Shown in pieces: positions 52,510-64,000 of a DNA stretch of 64,000 bases. The DNA lies in NCBI RefSeq assembly GCF_027942865.1, contig NC_134516.1:23463822-23527821 (forward strand), in the 5' to 3' direction. The notes under the pieces were generated by a model that was not told the origin of the DNA, did no database searches, and saw only the letters and a program-made list of their open reading frames with translations. Within the stretch, counting starts at the first letter, position 1, and each line of letters begins with the position of its first letter. Both the position numbers and the translations under genes were made by a program. The stretch is from Odontesthes bonariensis. Lineage: Eukaryota; Chordata; Actinopteri; Atheriniformes; Atherinopsidae.

Positions 52510-52842
52510 TTTTCATTTTCTATACCCGCTTGATCCAACTGTCGGGTCGCGGGGGGGCTGGAGCCTATCCCAGCGGTCATTGGGCGAGAGGCGGGGTACA
52601 CCTTGGACAGGTCGCCAGTCCATCACAGGGCCACACAGAGACAAACGGGACAAACAACCAAACACACACTCACTCACTCCTAGAGACACCAATCAACCAA
52701 TCATGCATGTTATTGGACAGTGGGAGGAAGCCGGAGAGAATCCACACATAGGCTACACGAGGAGAACATGCAAACTCCACACAGAAAGGCCCCAGGCGGG
52801 AGTTGAACCAGCAACTCTCTTACTGTGAGGCGAAGGTGCTAA
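52510..52842 (-). mobile_element. (GGAT)n-family SINE copy, lacking the repeat tail and the head end
   Basis: It matches the SINE at 26236-26607 over most of its length (gtcgcggggggctggagcct, aacatgcaaactccacacag, B-box-like GGTTCAACTCC on the minus strand). No target duplication was found and both ends appear trimmed. Confidence 0.8.
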
Positions 52843-53219
52843 GTAAATCAGTTTGGCCCCTCAGTTGATAAAGACAACGAAGCCCTCTTATATTTATTGG
52901 AAAACAAGATTCTCATCTTTAAAAAACAAACGAATGTACGAACAAACAAACAAAAAAGGCTAACCGTGGTTATCTACTTATAGGCTACTTATGTTGAAGT
53001 TACTCACTGCGGTTTACTTAATCTAACATCTGGTTGCCAAGCATGAAAAGAAAGAAAAAAACAGCTGGCTTAACATCCATAGGCTAATTGGTTGCTGTAA
53101 TTGAGCACAGCTATAAATACTTTTTTAACAGTAATAAAGTACCTCAAAAAGTACATTTCAAGCTCAATTCCAGTTGAATTGTGCAAATGTAATTTCTGCA
53201 ACTAATTTTGTGTTGATTT

Positions 53220-53567
53220 GAGGGCGTGATTGGGTTTTAACATCACTGGGCGGGTCTTCGTTGAATATTCATTGGCGCGTGGCTGACAGCTCACGCGAGG
53301 GGAGCGAAGAGCAGATGAACAGCAACGCCGCCGCTACAGCGAGCCGGTGGAGGATGTGTGATTCCGACAATTTGCAGGTTTGACACTGAAAGAAAGCATC
53401 CCCGGCTTCACGTCGACAAGGTGTGAACAACGGCTGGCTGGGGCTCGAGCCCTCTGAAAACAAAGCGCGTAATTTTAATGAGTTGGTCTGAAGAGTTGCG
53501 CTCGCGACCACTCCAGAGAGCCACCGTGCATCTGTGTGAGTAAAGCTGTAGACAGACACAGACAGTC
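53220..53567 (+). promoter_or_regulatory. Promoter and 5' UTR of the creb3l1-like gene
   Basis: A GC box (gggcggg) lies at about 53250 and an inverted CCAAT box (attggcg) at about 53271, then a CpG-rich leader. Two short upstream frames precede the start: 53315-53383 (22 residues) and 53478-53543 (21 residues). The transcription start is not determined, and the frames count only if transcription begins upstream of them. Confidence 0.5.
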
Positions 53568-53678
53568 ATGATGGAGTCTATTTTAGACAGTTTAACGGCA
53601 GAGAAACTCTACCCCTCCGGAGGGACCAACCTGTTGGACCTGGAGGAACTCAGCGATGGTGATTTCCTCACTAACGTG
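53568..53678 (+). CDS. creb3l1: CREB3-family bZIP transcription factor, first coding exon
   Basis: The exon encodes 37 residues (MMESILDSLTAEKLYPSGGT then NLLDLEELSDGDFLTNV) and ends in a strong donor (aacgtg then gtgagt). The pattern with acidic LDL.EL...DFL follows the N-terminus of human CREB3L1 (OASIS), which reads FLDLGDLNESDFLNN. CREB3L1 is an ER-membrane bZIP factor released by regulated proteolysis. This exon would be the start of its acidic activation region. The bZIP and membrane segments lie beyond the window. Two ATGs stand in tandem at 53568 and 53571. Identification rests on one short exon, so another CREB3L member is possible. Confidence 0.65.
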
Positions 53679-54110
53679 GTGAGTCCTCGCTCTCAATAGC
53701 GTCTTTTCCCACATTTGTATGAGTATAAATGAGTGTGTGTCTTACTGTTAGAAATCAGATGTCTGCGTTTAAACCAAACGCACCCCCACACCTAACTGCC
53801 TGTTCCGCCCGGAGCCGGACCTCAGGAGGGCGGTGGAGTCATTAAGATCCTGACACACATCCGGGGCTCAGACCCTGTGTGCGTAAATGTGTGTGTGTTT
53901 AATTGTGCAAACTGAGATGTGAGACTGGAAACACGGACACGGGGTAGCGAGTTATTGGTTAACTTGCGTGTTCAGCAGCACACCTGGCTATTAATATGCG
54001 TTGTGGAGGTTTTGAGAGTTAATTGACCGTTAACTTTTCAGTTTATTATCAAGTGCTGTTTCTTGATTAAACCTCAATCAAAGCTTCTTTCCTTATCACC
54101 TACCTAACAG

Positions 54111-54360
54111 GCAAGGCAATTTTATTTATAGAGCACAATTCGTACACAAGGTAATTCAAAGTGCTTTACAGCTACATAAAATCACAAGAAGGCAATAAAA
54201 TCATTAAGAAATAAAAAATAAAAAAAACATAAAAAATAATCATTAATTAATTCAATTAAAAGTGAAGAGTGCAGATAAAATACATTTTTTTTTTTATGTT
54301 TGTAGCTGAAGGGTGTTTAGATCCTGATGCCGAATAGTTCCACATCCCAGCGGCTTAGAT
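54111..54360 (-). mobile_element. L2-like LINE 3' tail
   Basis: gcaaggcaattttatttata, then acacaaggtaattcaaagtg and ctttacagc, is the complement of a common fish L2-type 3' end. No coding part is preserved. Confidence 0.6.
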
Positions 54361-55554
54361 GATAGCAGTTAATAAAATCAAATTCATCTCATTAGCAAAG
54401 ATCATCTTTGAAAATCACCTGTTTCCGGCTCTCTGCATGCCCTCCTCTGTCATAGCACCTCCTTTCATACCCCGTCCTCATGTTCACTGCTCTTAAGAGC
54501 TGTGACTGTCATGAGCTAGTGCAGAATCATGTTTGTTAAGCAATACAACAGCACATTTTAGTGAAGGAAACTAAAGTGGTGCAACAACAACACAGCAAAC
54601 CTCATAAAGAGTGACAGGCCTCTGTGGAGAATTGTCAGTTTATCCCACACAGCTGTTGCTTCAGTCTCAGCTTTTGGCAGTCATAACACACTGTTGCACT
54701 TTAACACAAATCAAGCTTTGATCACTGTGATTGGTTACATCCCCGAAAGTAACTAATTCGCAATTCCAAGTGTGCGTGCGTTGCTTGACTTAAATTCGCA
54801 CTCTTAATTGATGGCAACAAGGTGGAAAGACTGAGAATCGCTGCGCTCGGAAGTCGCCATCTGCAGGAATGTCTCTTCTTGTCTGTTTCTTTTCTCTCAC
54901 TCTCTCTTTTCCAGCGTTGTGCTATCCAATCTTTTCTTCTTTGTTTAAAAAAAAATAGTGCATGGTTTTTTTTTCTTCTTCTTCTTTTTTTTTTTTTTTT
55001 TTTTTTAAAGGGAGACCTCTATTCTTGTCAGTGAGTCAGCTGCGCAATATGCTTGTGGTTTAAACCTCCCCTGTCTCTTTTCTAAATAAAGAAGTCTACT
55101 CTGTTATGGAGCCACTAGGCTGGGCTCTACCACTGAGGACAGGGGAAAAGATGGCTAATAATCAGACTCTTTAATCCACTGAACTCTCTCCTGAGTTTAT
55201 AATATGTGTTATTTTAGACGGATTAATTTTTTCCTCCTCCAACTTTGTTTTCCACAGTGAAGTACTCATCACAAAAGGTGCTGATGGGGGGAGGGCAGGA
55301 GGTTCATTTCTGTGGACCTCTGCCTCAGCAGTGGACACTGATGAATGTACATTTGACTAGAGACGTTGCTTAATAATTATAAGCAATGTAACAATAATTA
55401 TAAAGCTACTGGAGCAGGTTCTGCTGTTTCTGTGTTAATTGAACACCAATATTGGTGTTTAAATGCTTGGTTCTTTTATTAGAAATGCATAACCACAAAG
55501 AACCCATTCAGAAGCAGTTAAATAATGTTCATTATGCATCAATATAAATCGGAA

Positions 55555-55640
55555 TTCAAATCAAATTGATTTGTATAGCACATTTCATGTACAAACAATT
55601 CAAAGTGCTTTACATAAAATAAAAACATTGCAGCAGGGAG
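55555..55640 (-). mobile_element. Short L2-like LINE 3' tail
   Basis: ttgatttgtatagcacattt followed by caattcaaagtgctttacat belongs to the same tail family as the copy at 54111. It has no coding region. Confidence 0.6.
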
Positions 55641-58600
55641 TGGAATTGATTATTCTCAGGCAAGGTTATTAGACGTTAGTGGGCAACAGGTCTCATTGAA
55701 CAGAAATTATTCTGGGACAGTGCCACTTGACCACTTGGCTGGTTCATAAGTTGCAGCTTTGAAAGCAAGATTTTGAATTGTTTAGGCGTGTTGTGATACA
55801 CCGGTACTGGTGATAGTTCGGGACACCGTCTAGTTTGCCAAGATGCCTGGTCTACAGGACATCGAGAACATGGCAAGAGCTTCCAAACTTGGCTGTCAGC
55901 CACATTATCAGAGGAAATGGGCCTCCCTGATGGGTCTCAGGCCAAGGCACCATGGCCCCACCTTTCTAGCATCCTTCCATGGGTGTTGCTCCTCCTGATT
56001 CACTCTAACGGTGCATGGCCGGCTCTCGCAGCGTTGGTCGGCCCTTTGTGGCTCAGGACCATTTCCAGTTGATTGTTAGGTGAGAACAAAACTCGACCTT
56101 GTTTTAACAGGATCTATAGGGGAAGTGGTCCGCAAGTACACCTGGCTGCTCATGCCTCACCACCTCATGAATGGCTGCCATTCATCTAAAGCCAAAGCCC
56201 AAATCGCAGCACAAATCAGGACACAGTCAATAGTCATGATATTGGAAAACTGAAATGCAGAGTGATGGTGCATAACTGCAGATGGTATGCCTCCGTACTC
56301 ACGTTTTGTGTGGAACTTGTTTGCCAAGAACGAGACAAAACACACAAATTTGACTTTTACTGTTTTTGATATTATATAAATACAGTTTCGTTATCACGAA
56401 TTCTTCTCGCCACAATTATGATAGTGGGCCAGTTCTTGCTTTGATGCAGACTATAGTCTGGAATGATTAAAAAGAATATGTGCAAAGATAAACCCTAAAC
56501 AGACCTACAGTGAGTGTAGCCATTGACCTGAAACGGTCAGTAAGGGCTTTTAGCTGTCTTACAAAATGACTTGCATGCTTAAAGTATATTGTTGTGGGAC
56601 CGTGGTCACTAAATGGTGTTCAGCTTCTGTACTCAGGAGAAAGAGGACTCACATGAGTCTAATTGGTGGCTTTGTGCGCAGATACGTCGGAGCTACACTT
56701 AAAGTTATTCAGACAATGTGACAGGGAACATGAAAACTGCCTCCTCTGAAGTTGCAGCATCAATGCATTTGTGCTCGTTTGTGTCTCTGCCGTGTTCTGG
56801 AGGCCTCCTCCCCCGTGTGTGCGCTCAGGACTGGGGATTGAATCAAACTGAAGATTCAGCTGCTTTCCTTGGCCAAGCAACGTTTTATGAACTGGCACGA
56901 TGTAAACAGTTAAATCGGTTACAGTCAAGTTGGGGTTCCCGGAACTGGACCAGAACTGAACCCGTTTGCTTTGTTTGTAATGTGCCATGAGATGGCCTCT
57001 GTTTAAAAAGATTGTCCTCTGAAGACAGCAGAATTGAATTGAAATAGATGAACATGATAGCTCTGACCATGCACTACTTTTAAATGCACAGCCCTGATAA
57101 ACCCTCACATACCAACGATGAAAACCACAGTTGGAATAGTTAAAATTAGAAAGGTAATTAAAGTAAATTAGTTGTTGAAGCTATTAATCTCTAATCTCTC
57201 ATAGATTGTTCAACTATGACAGCCCAAACAGTCTCTTCTTCATCAGCCATACTGCCCTCTCCTAACAATGGAAGTCACTCCTCTACTTTGCTGTGTTTGT
57301 GATCGTCACAGAGGCTTCAAAGAGGACTGGTCAGTCCTAATGATAGTAGTCCTGAGTCATCAAATCCATAAAAGGATGCACTATCCCAGTTTATCGGTTT
57401 GTGGTCCTTGACCAAAACTGTGGAATTCCCAACATTTGAAACTCAAAGGTACATGACATGTTGGCATGTTTGTTGACAGGGAATGAATGAATTGGTCAAA
57501 ATGAGTTTAGTCAATGTTTTCCTGCAGCTTTGTGTGTGTGTGTGTGTGTGCTATCTATTGTCCTTTCGGGTATTCGTTGTAGTCACAGCTTCTTACTCAA
57601 ACAAATAAGTTTCTTTCCAGGTTTTGCCTTTCACTCTTTGTCCATAATAACAACCAAAAACACAAATCACAAAACTCTACATGTTTTCTGATTTGAAACG
57701 GTCACCGTTCACTGACTTTATAAAGGTGCACTGTGTGGTGCAGTTCAACCCGAGAGTCGCAACTTCCTGCTCAGTATTTTTGCCTACTTCTTTCAGTACA
57801 GAGCGTGCCTGTTGATACGCAGAAATAGGTGTGTGCGGAGCAGATGAAAAGAAACTAGCATTATTAACCGGATAGTTGAGTGCAAATTGTTTTGCAGAGA
57901 ACAAACTGATATTCTTGTGTTTAAGGAAATGACAGAGTACAATCAAACACTCAATCAAACGTGTAGTTTTAGTGCTTTATCACCTCAAGATGCTCCACTA
58001 TGAAACTCTCCAAACACAGCCTGACATGCAGAGAAAATCTTGGCAACGACAGACTAGATGAAAAAAGCAGACGCGCATTTATTACAGCGTCACCTATATC
58101 ATTCAGGAATCTGACAGAAAGTTCAGCAAGGACTAAGAATACCCCAAAGGTGCATGCAAGCTTGACACTTCAAATTCAAGCTTGCCTTGGCTGCAGTTAA
58201 AACTGAGCAGTTGCTTCACATGCAGTCAGTGATAACTGGCACAGCCACTGGACTTGTGTGTTTATTACATCATTGATCACACATCAACATTGCAATTTAT
58301 CACCCGCTGGGAGCTCATTGCATGTTCGAACAGCTCTGTGTGCAGTTCTCCTAAAGCCCTAAAGGAAACAAGAGTGGGGCTGCAACAAATGATGCTTTCA
58401 TGGTGGATTAAAATTAGATTTAATCTGTTTATTAACACTTTCAGACCTCAAGCCCGCCCCCAGGCATGGAAACTGCAATGCCTACATGTTGCATCAAGTC
58501 TGAATGGGTTAATCATTCAGTCTGCTTCATGTCACAGCATCAGCAAGTCCAAGGTGATGCAGGCACGAAAGCAAATGTAAACATGGTGACGCCTTAAGAA

Positions 58601-58931
58601 CTTGGGGACAGTTTTAAATGTGTTTAGAATGAATAGAAATTCGTACTCCGAAGCAAACAACTGGACCAATTGAGTATTTTTTTCTTGGGAGGCAACTTTT
58701 ATATCCTTGTAGTTGTTAACAGAGAAGGGACTAGCCTCTTGAAATGATTGTGCCAACTTGTTTCATACGATTCACATATAGTGATTGCTACTGATACACT
58801 CTTTTTGCTCTTTTCCTTCAACTCCACAATCTATATTCTGCTTCCCCTTTTCTCCTCCTCTTACTCTCCATCTATATTCAGTTTTTTTTTTTTTTTTAGC
58901 TCTAGTCTCCATTCAGACCCTGTACTCCAGC

Positions 58932-58966
<35 letters not shown>

Positions 58967-59687
58967 CCACACCCATCTCATTTGCATGCCAGTTGCTGAT
59001 TGGCTCCTCGGCTGCCAGAAGGAATGCATGATGGCATGCAGCAGTGTGTGTGAGAAGGAAAAATACTCTTCTACTGTTTTATTGGGAACTATAACTCTGT
59101 TCACTTCTGTCTCGCTCCTCACACCACCTCAGTAACCACCTCAGCTCCCCGCTCACACACTCAGATATAGTTCAAGTGAAGGCAAACCCGGGCCAACCCC
59201 GCCACAAACCACCACATGAAGCCAAATACAGTCCAGAATGTTTTCCTTCTCTTATCTGTGGCAGCCAGGATTACAGCATAATGACAGGACTTTTTCAGGT
59301 GGCTCAAGTCTGCAGTTTTCTTACATACCAACAAATAAGGGAGTTTTAAGAAATGTTATCTTGAACAGTTCAATTTAGAGAATTTAGTTTTTTTTTTAAC
59401 AAATTGATATTTTCGTTATTGATAGATACACAGATACTTTGGTTGTTTTTGTTGAATAGTTTTCTCTTTAAAAATGTGAAGAATGTTTCACAGTTTACCT
59501 GAGTTGCTCACATCAAGTGTCCCAAAGCTGTGAAGTTAAACCAATACAGCATGAATGGGATTACCAATGGGTTCCGTACTGGCCCGGTGCTAATCGCCCA
59601 CATTGGTTATGCTCAGGTACATGGATATGGAATAATTATGGGCATCTTATCTGGGGCCCACTTGAGTCAACCGAGTCAACAATTACA

Positions 59688-59715
59688 GATTCAGCTGAGT
59701 CATCTCAGCTGAATC
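59688..59715. other. Perfect 12-bp inverted repeat with 4-nt spacer
   Basis: GATTCAGCTGAG, TCAT, CTCAGCTGAATC. It lies inside a repeat-like stretch in the creb3l1 intron. Confidence 0.9.
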
Positions 59716-62032
59716 GGTAAATGTTTGCACAGATTCAGAATGAGCAACAAAATTGGGGCCCATTTTTGCCAATGGGCAGCTGACATCGTAACAATATCGA
59801 ACACCCATACGGAGCCTGTTGCTCATCCTGTTTGTGTGTGTGCACTGCTGCATGGATGTCTTTGATGTCTGCATTTAAAGTTTTATTACTTATCGGCCCA
59901 TTTGTGGACCAAAATAATGGACTAAAAGTTTTTGGAATGGTAGGATGAAGAGTCATTTTATTTCACTTTTATTTGGTTGTCAGCAAAACAAACCACTGAT
60001 AATTCATGGCAGCACAAGTATGCTGTCAAGATTGGTTTAATCAGACTCAGATGATTGCCAACAATAGCCGTGAATGCCAAATGTGAGATTGCATGATATT
60101 TTTTTTTTCTGTGGCGTTTATATGATGTTCTGAGGATTTTATGATTGTTTCCACTGCAGTATTCCTTCCATAATGTTACACAGTTGTGGTGAGGCTCTCA
60201 GTAATCCATTTCATCGTTATATACTTTCCCTCATAGGGAGATGAGGGAATATTTCTATGAGCAGATGAGTTATTTGCTGTATAATGGCTCAGATGCTGGA
60301 GGTGGCTCTGCCAGCACACACTGGTGGACAAGCAGCTCTAATTCGAATGATCCTTATGGCACCACACATCTTTTCTGCTTCTTTCACCTGAGCCAGTAAA
60401 AGGCAGCCATATGAAAGGAGAGCAGAGAGATGTGCAAAGGTTCGACACGGTTAATTACAGGCATAAGAGTCACTCTCGGCATTTATAATCACCCCTTGCA
60501 TCTGTCTTTCCCAGCTCTCTTTGTGTGGTTTACATCTCAGATCCGTCCCCCTTAATCACACACCAGCACTGAAATAAGATACAAAACCTGTCAACTGCTT
60601 TCTGACACAGTTTTCCTGCCCCTAATGCAACTCTCCTTTTGAGCGGAGAGGGACGCGTTTCAGGTGTTAAAAGGTCCAGTTTTCCTCCAGCGCTCCGCCA
60701 GCCTAATACTAACAGTGCCAACTTCTTCTGCTGTGTGACCTCTCTGCTTTTCTTTCTCTTGGCTGTCCAACAGAATGGTTCAGAGAACAGATGTGTAAAC
60801 AATTACAAGGAAGGGAGAAAATAAAATCTTCCTTGTACACTTGCCAGGAATGAATGTCGGGTAGTGCAGGTGTCACGCAGATTACCATCTGCACTGTTTA
60901 CAGTCAGGGAAATAAGTTACTTATATGACTTACAAATGAACACTTCATCATTAAAGCTGACAATTAGTGCAAAAAGACAACTGTTCATGCACAAGGCCCT
61001 GTCACTGCACAGGTTGTACGCACTGACAGACGAATGACTTGTTGCTTCTTTGTTAATTATAACATGCAAGGAATGTTCGGAGCCTCTGATTATTTTAATG
61101 AAAGCTTTACTGCAGTGTGGCCTCGCTTGGTCCAGGTTGCCTGCAACACAAAACTACAATGAATGTCAGAGCCTCAGTGGGAGACATCCTCTGTCATCCA
61201 TCCATTTACCTGCAGCTTATACAAGGCCTCCTACCCCGTGTCGAATCCATCCCCAGGTTTTCTTTCCGCTTTCAGGGATACGGCCGCAGAATGTGTGACG
61301 GCAGATTTCTGTTTGGTTCCAAAATCCAAGATAGCAGAGTCGGGTGGATGTTAATGAGACACTTGCGTGTCCTGTGCGTGTCCAGGCCTGAGAAGCGGTA
61401 AGCTTTGCAGCAAGTTTACCTGAACATGCACGTTGTAGGAAAAACACTAAGCCAGGTGACGGGTAAGAAAAAGATGAGCCTCAAGCACGGTGATTCTAGT
61501 GGAAGGCGTGAGCTTTATCATAGCCTCCAGGTGTTTTTTTTTAAGCAAATGAGTTCCAAACACACCCAACTAAATGTTGCAGGATAGGTTTACTACTGAA
61601 GCTGAATGCAACACTGAGGCCCAGAGCTGCAAATGTAGCTAGATGTCAGCACAACTTCTGGAACTGTAAGAGCTAAGTGCAGCCTATTATAATAATAATA
61701 ATGCCTGTGCTGCACGTGGGTTAATCCTGCTGGACTAATGCAGCCTTTAAAGCTAATTTTAGATCATACATAATTGTTTTAATTATGGAATTTTCCTTGC
61801 TTTTTTTCCTCTCTATCTGTATATCTCCCATTATGACACCAATTAGGAAACTCATTTTTGAACAGACCAGTATAAATGTGACCTATATTCCCAGCGGAGC
61901 ACATTTAAAGAGACAGTGCAGAGATTAGACATTGTTTTGACATTTAGTGCAGCAGGAGAACAAGGCTGCTCTGTCAGGAGGAATACACTATTCCTGTTTG
62001 TTGGTGCGCGTTTATGAATGAGCAAGTATTCA

Positions 62033-62036
62033 CGTG

Positions 62037-62104
<68 letters not shown>
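62033..62104. repeat. (TG)n followed by (GA)n microsatellite
   Basis: About 25 TG units with one early interruption run into about 6 GA units. Confidence 0.95.
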
Positions 62105-62105
<1 letters not shown>

Positions 62106-64000
62106 AAGAGAACCACCCGACTCATCCCTTTTGAAAAGTTGGTTTATGCTGTTGAATGACTAGAAGTTTGTGGCAAAAGTGAATTGCATCCAGTTGTTGA
62201 GTGTGTTAAATACTATTGGTTTTCCAATTTTAAAAACTTATATTTCACTGCACAGGTGTATAGGATGGATGTGTCCATATAGACAGGTGTCTGGGCAACA
62301 TCATAGCAGAGGTGGTGGCACAACTGCCGGCAGAATACAGCACTCAACTCAGTTTGTTTGGCAGAGTCGCAGGCCTAAACAGAGAAAACAAACCGGTAAA
62401 CTTTATCAGTCATCTAAAAAAGATGAATGTAAATTGTTCAAAACTCCAGAGGTATCAAAGCCTGCTGCTAGGAGGAAAATATGATTGTGGACCTAAGCCA
62501 GTAAAAGCTACTCCCAAAGTTAGCAAAGTCTCCACAGTGCTCGCTCTGTGTCTCAGAAACCCTGCGAAGCTCTGATCCCATGTCTAAGACTTCTCTTAAA
62601 ACTACATGGAGAACATTAATATAAGCATGAGGATTTTCCTGCACGCAGATTTAAATTATTACACTCTTATTGATGTGTGTCAGGCTGTGTAGTTACTCAC
62701 TTTGTATATGACAGCTAGCTCAGTTTGGGACATTTGGCTGGAACTGATAACATTTTTGGTTTGGACTCTGCTGTTTATAGCAATAAATCTGTCACTGTGG
62801 ACGCCTTTGAAATTTTATTGTACTTTGCATAGTGACAACAAAGGAATATTGAATTAAATATGCTGAGAAATTGAGATCCTGACACCATTTCTGACCATGC
62901 TTGGTTTGAGTTTTGAGGTGTCATTTCTGTTTTATAGGGGGAAATATGACTCGTCGTGAACGTTGTTGTATATCGAGCCTGGTGAAAGTAACGTCACCAC
63001 CATGCAGCACAGAAACGCAACTAATGTCGACAGATTAGTTAAGAATTATAGTCTACATTGAAGCTCTGATCTATTAAAATTTACATTTACTAGCGCTGAA
63101 AGTGCACGCTTGTTAAAAAAGAATCCTATGACTGCCATAATCCAGTAGTCTATATGCAAGAAAACCATCAACTAGCAGTTTTGTGTGGAACTATTACTGT
63201 AGTTCCTCACTCGAGCACCTAAATGAAACCTGTTTATATATTAAAAAAAAGTCTGTCAAACCACCTAAACCCTAAACCTTCCTCTGAGGTGACATTTCCA
63301 CCATTTTCAGTCCTTGTGTGCTGCTTCCACATGTTTTCATTAGACAGCTGCATGTGTCCCAGAGTTCCACCGCTGACACACCTGACCTCTCACATTCATT
63401 TGCAAATATAGAGGCACGCACACACACCGAGATAATATGTGTGTGAATGTTTTCAAGTTGACTTGTCTGGACCTACACACACCAGTAGTGACTCATACCG
63501 AGCACATGGTCCCTTGACATCTTGGATATGGCCTGTGTACTCTTTCTTTCTCATTGGATCTGCAGTTATGGATGCTGCTACATGCGCTGAAGCTTTAATG
63601 ATTGCATACATTAAAGAGCCTGATAAGAGCCAAACCATATCAGTAAATACTTGGGTGTAACCTTTAGTTAATTTAGGGAAGAAGGACAAAAAGTCTCCCG
63701 TGACCGTTCAACTTTGTAGCAAATGACAATTAAGTCCCTGTCATGTCTTTAATGTTGCTTCAAGACTGATGTTTATCTACTGTGACACTTGTGGTGCTTC
63801 TTGGAGAAGAGTTTTAACTGATTTCCCAGAATAAAACGTGTAAATCCCTTTTTGGTGCATGTCGCTAATTAAATCAAATTATTCCTGTCACTGTGTCTGT
63901 CTGAGGAGCCTCCAAGCAGAGTGTATTTGGGTTCCAACCAACCCGCGCATGTCCGTGTGCGTTGGTGCGTCTGTTTTTGTTCTGGTTTCTGCATGTGTGC

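Larger units (their letters stand above)
46331..53219. other. Gene-poor interval between rergl and creb3l1
   Basis: No exon of a known gene is recognised in nearly 7 kb. The recognisable content is the 177-bp tandem pair at 48871-49213 and the SINE copies at 51078-51283 and 52510-52842. A slightly GC-richer patch at 49440-49690 has open frames on both strands but no family resemblance. Confidence 0.5.
53679..64000 (+). other. Large first intron of the creb3l1-like gene
   Basis: More than 10 kb without a recognisable exon follows the donor at 53679. It contains two L2-like LINE tails, poly(T) at about 54985-55008, poly(A) at about 58936-58962, a diverged GGGCCCA/CCAATGGG-rich repeat at 59560-59790 and a TG microsatellite at 62033-62092. 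Regulatory elements may be present but none can be named from sequence alone. Confidence 0.5.

Noticed and set aside
53269-53559. 96-codon minus-strand frame over the creb3l1 leader
   Set aside because: It is opposite a CpG-rich 5' UTR where stop codons are rare by composition. No family match.

Overview
This is nuclear DNA of a ray-finned (teleost) fish. The genes are vertebrate genes with many short exons and compact introns. The repeats are typical fish ones: CATCC-tailed LINE/SINE copies, L2-like LINE ends, a Tc1 remnant, a hAT transposon and long TG/AC microsatellites. I see no bacterial, plasmid or viral content, no CRISPR array and no retrovirus-like element. Exons were placed by reading frame, GT/AG splice sites and remembered vertebrate protein sequences. 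No alignment was run.

Layout, left to right. (1) The 5' part of arhgef7 (beta-PIX, minus strand, 1-6061); its remaining exons lie left of the window. (2) ptk2b (PYK2/FAK2 tyrosine kinase, plus, 9124-22490), complete in 29 coding exons and about 946 residues. (3) A nucleoside hydrolase gene (plus, 24349-29614, seven coding exons, about 317 residues). A 2.44-kb hAT transposon sits inside its third coding exon with a perfect 8-bp target duplication. (4) unc50 (minus, 31047-32825, five coding exons, 255 residues), head to head with (5) ndufs1 (plus, 35880-40280, 18 coding exons, 731 residues, all Fe-S ligands present). (6) A rergl-like small GTPase (plus, 41898-45195, seven exons, 207 residues). 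(7) A gene-poor stretch of about 8 kb with repeats. (8) The first coding exon of a creb3l1-like bZIP gene (plus, 53568-53678), whose first intron fills the rest of the window.

The genes do not form one pathway. arhgef7 and ptk2b both act at focal adhesions. unc50 (Golgi/ER membrane trafficking) and ndufs1 (respiratory complex I core) probably share an upstream region of roughly 0.85 kb that carries ETS and THAP11/ZNF143-type motifs.

The best candidate for something undescribed is the hAT insertion in the nucleoside hydrolase exon. The transposon ends 5 bp short of the inferred ancestral splice donor. The first bases of its terminal repeat supply a GT that, if used, restores exactly the right reading phase. 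Other points of interest are uninterrupted (TG)49 and (TG)22 runs abutting splice acceptors in ndufs1 and rergl, a LINE and SINE that share a 3' tail, and two unrelated tandem duplications with the same 177-bp period.
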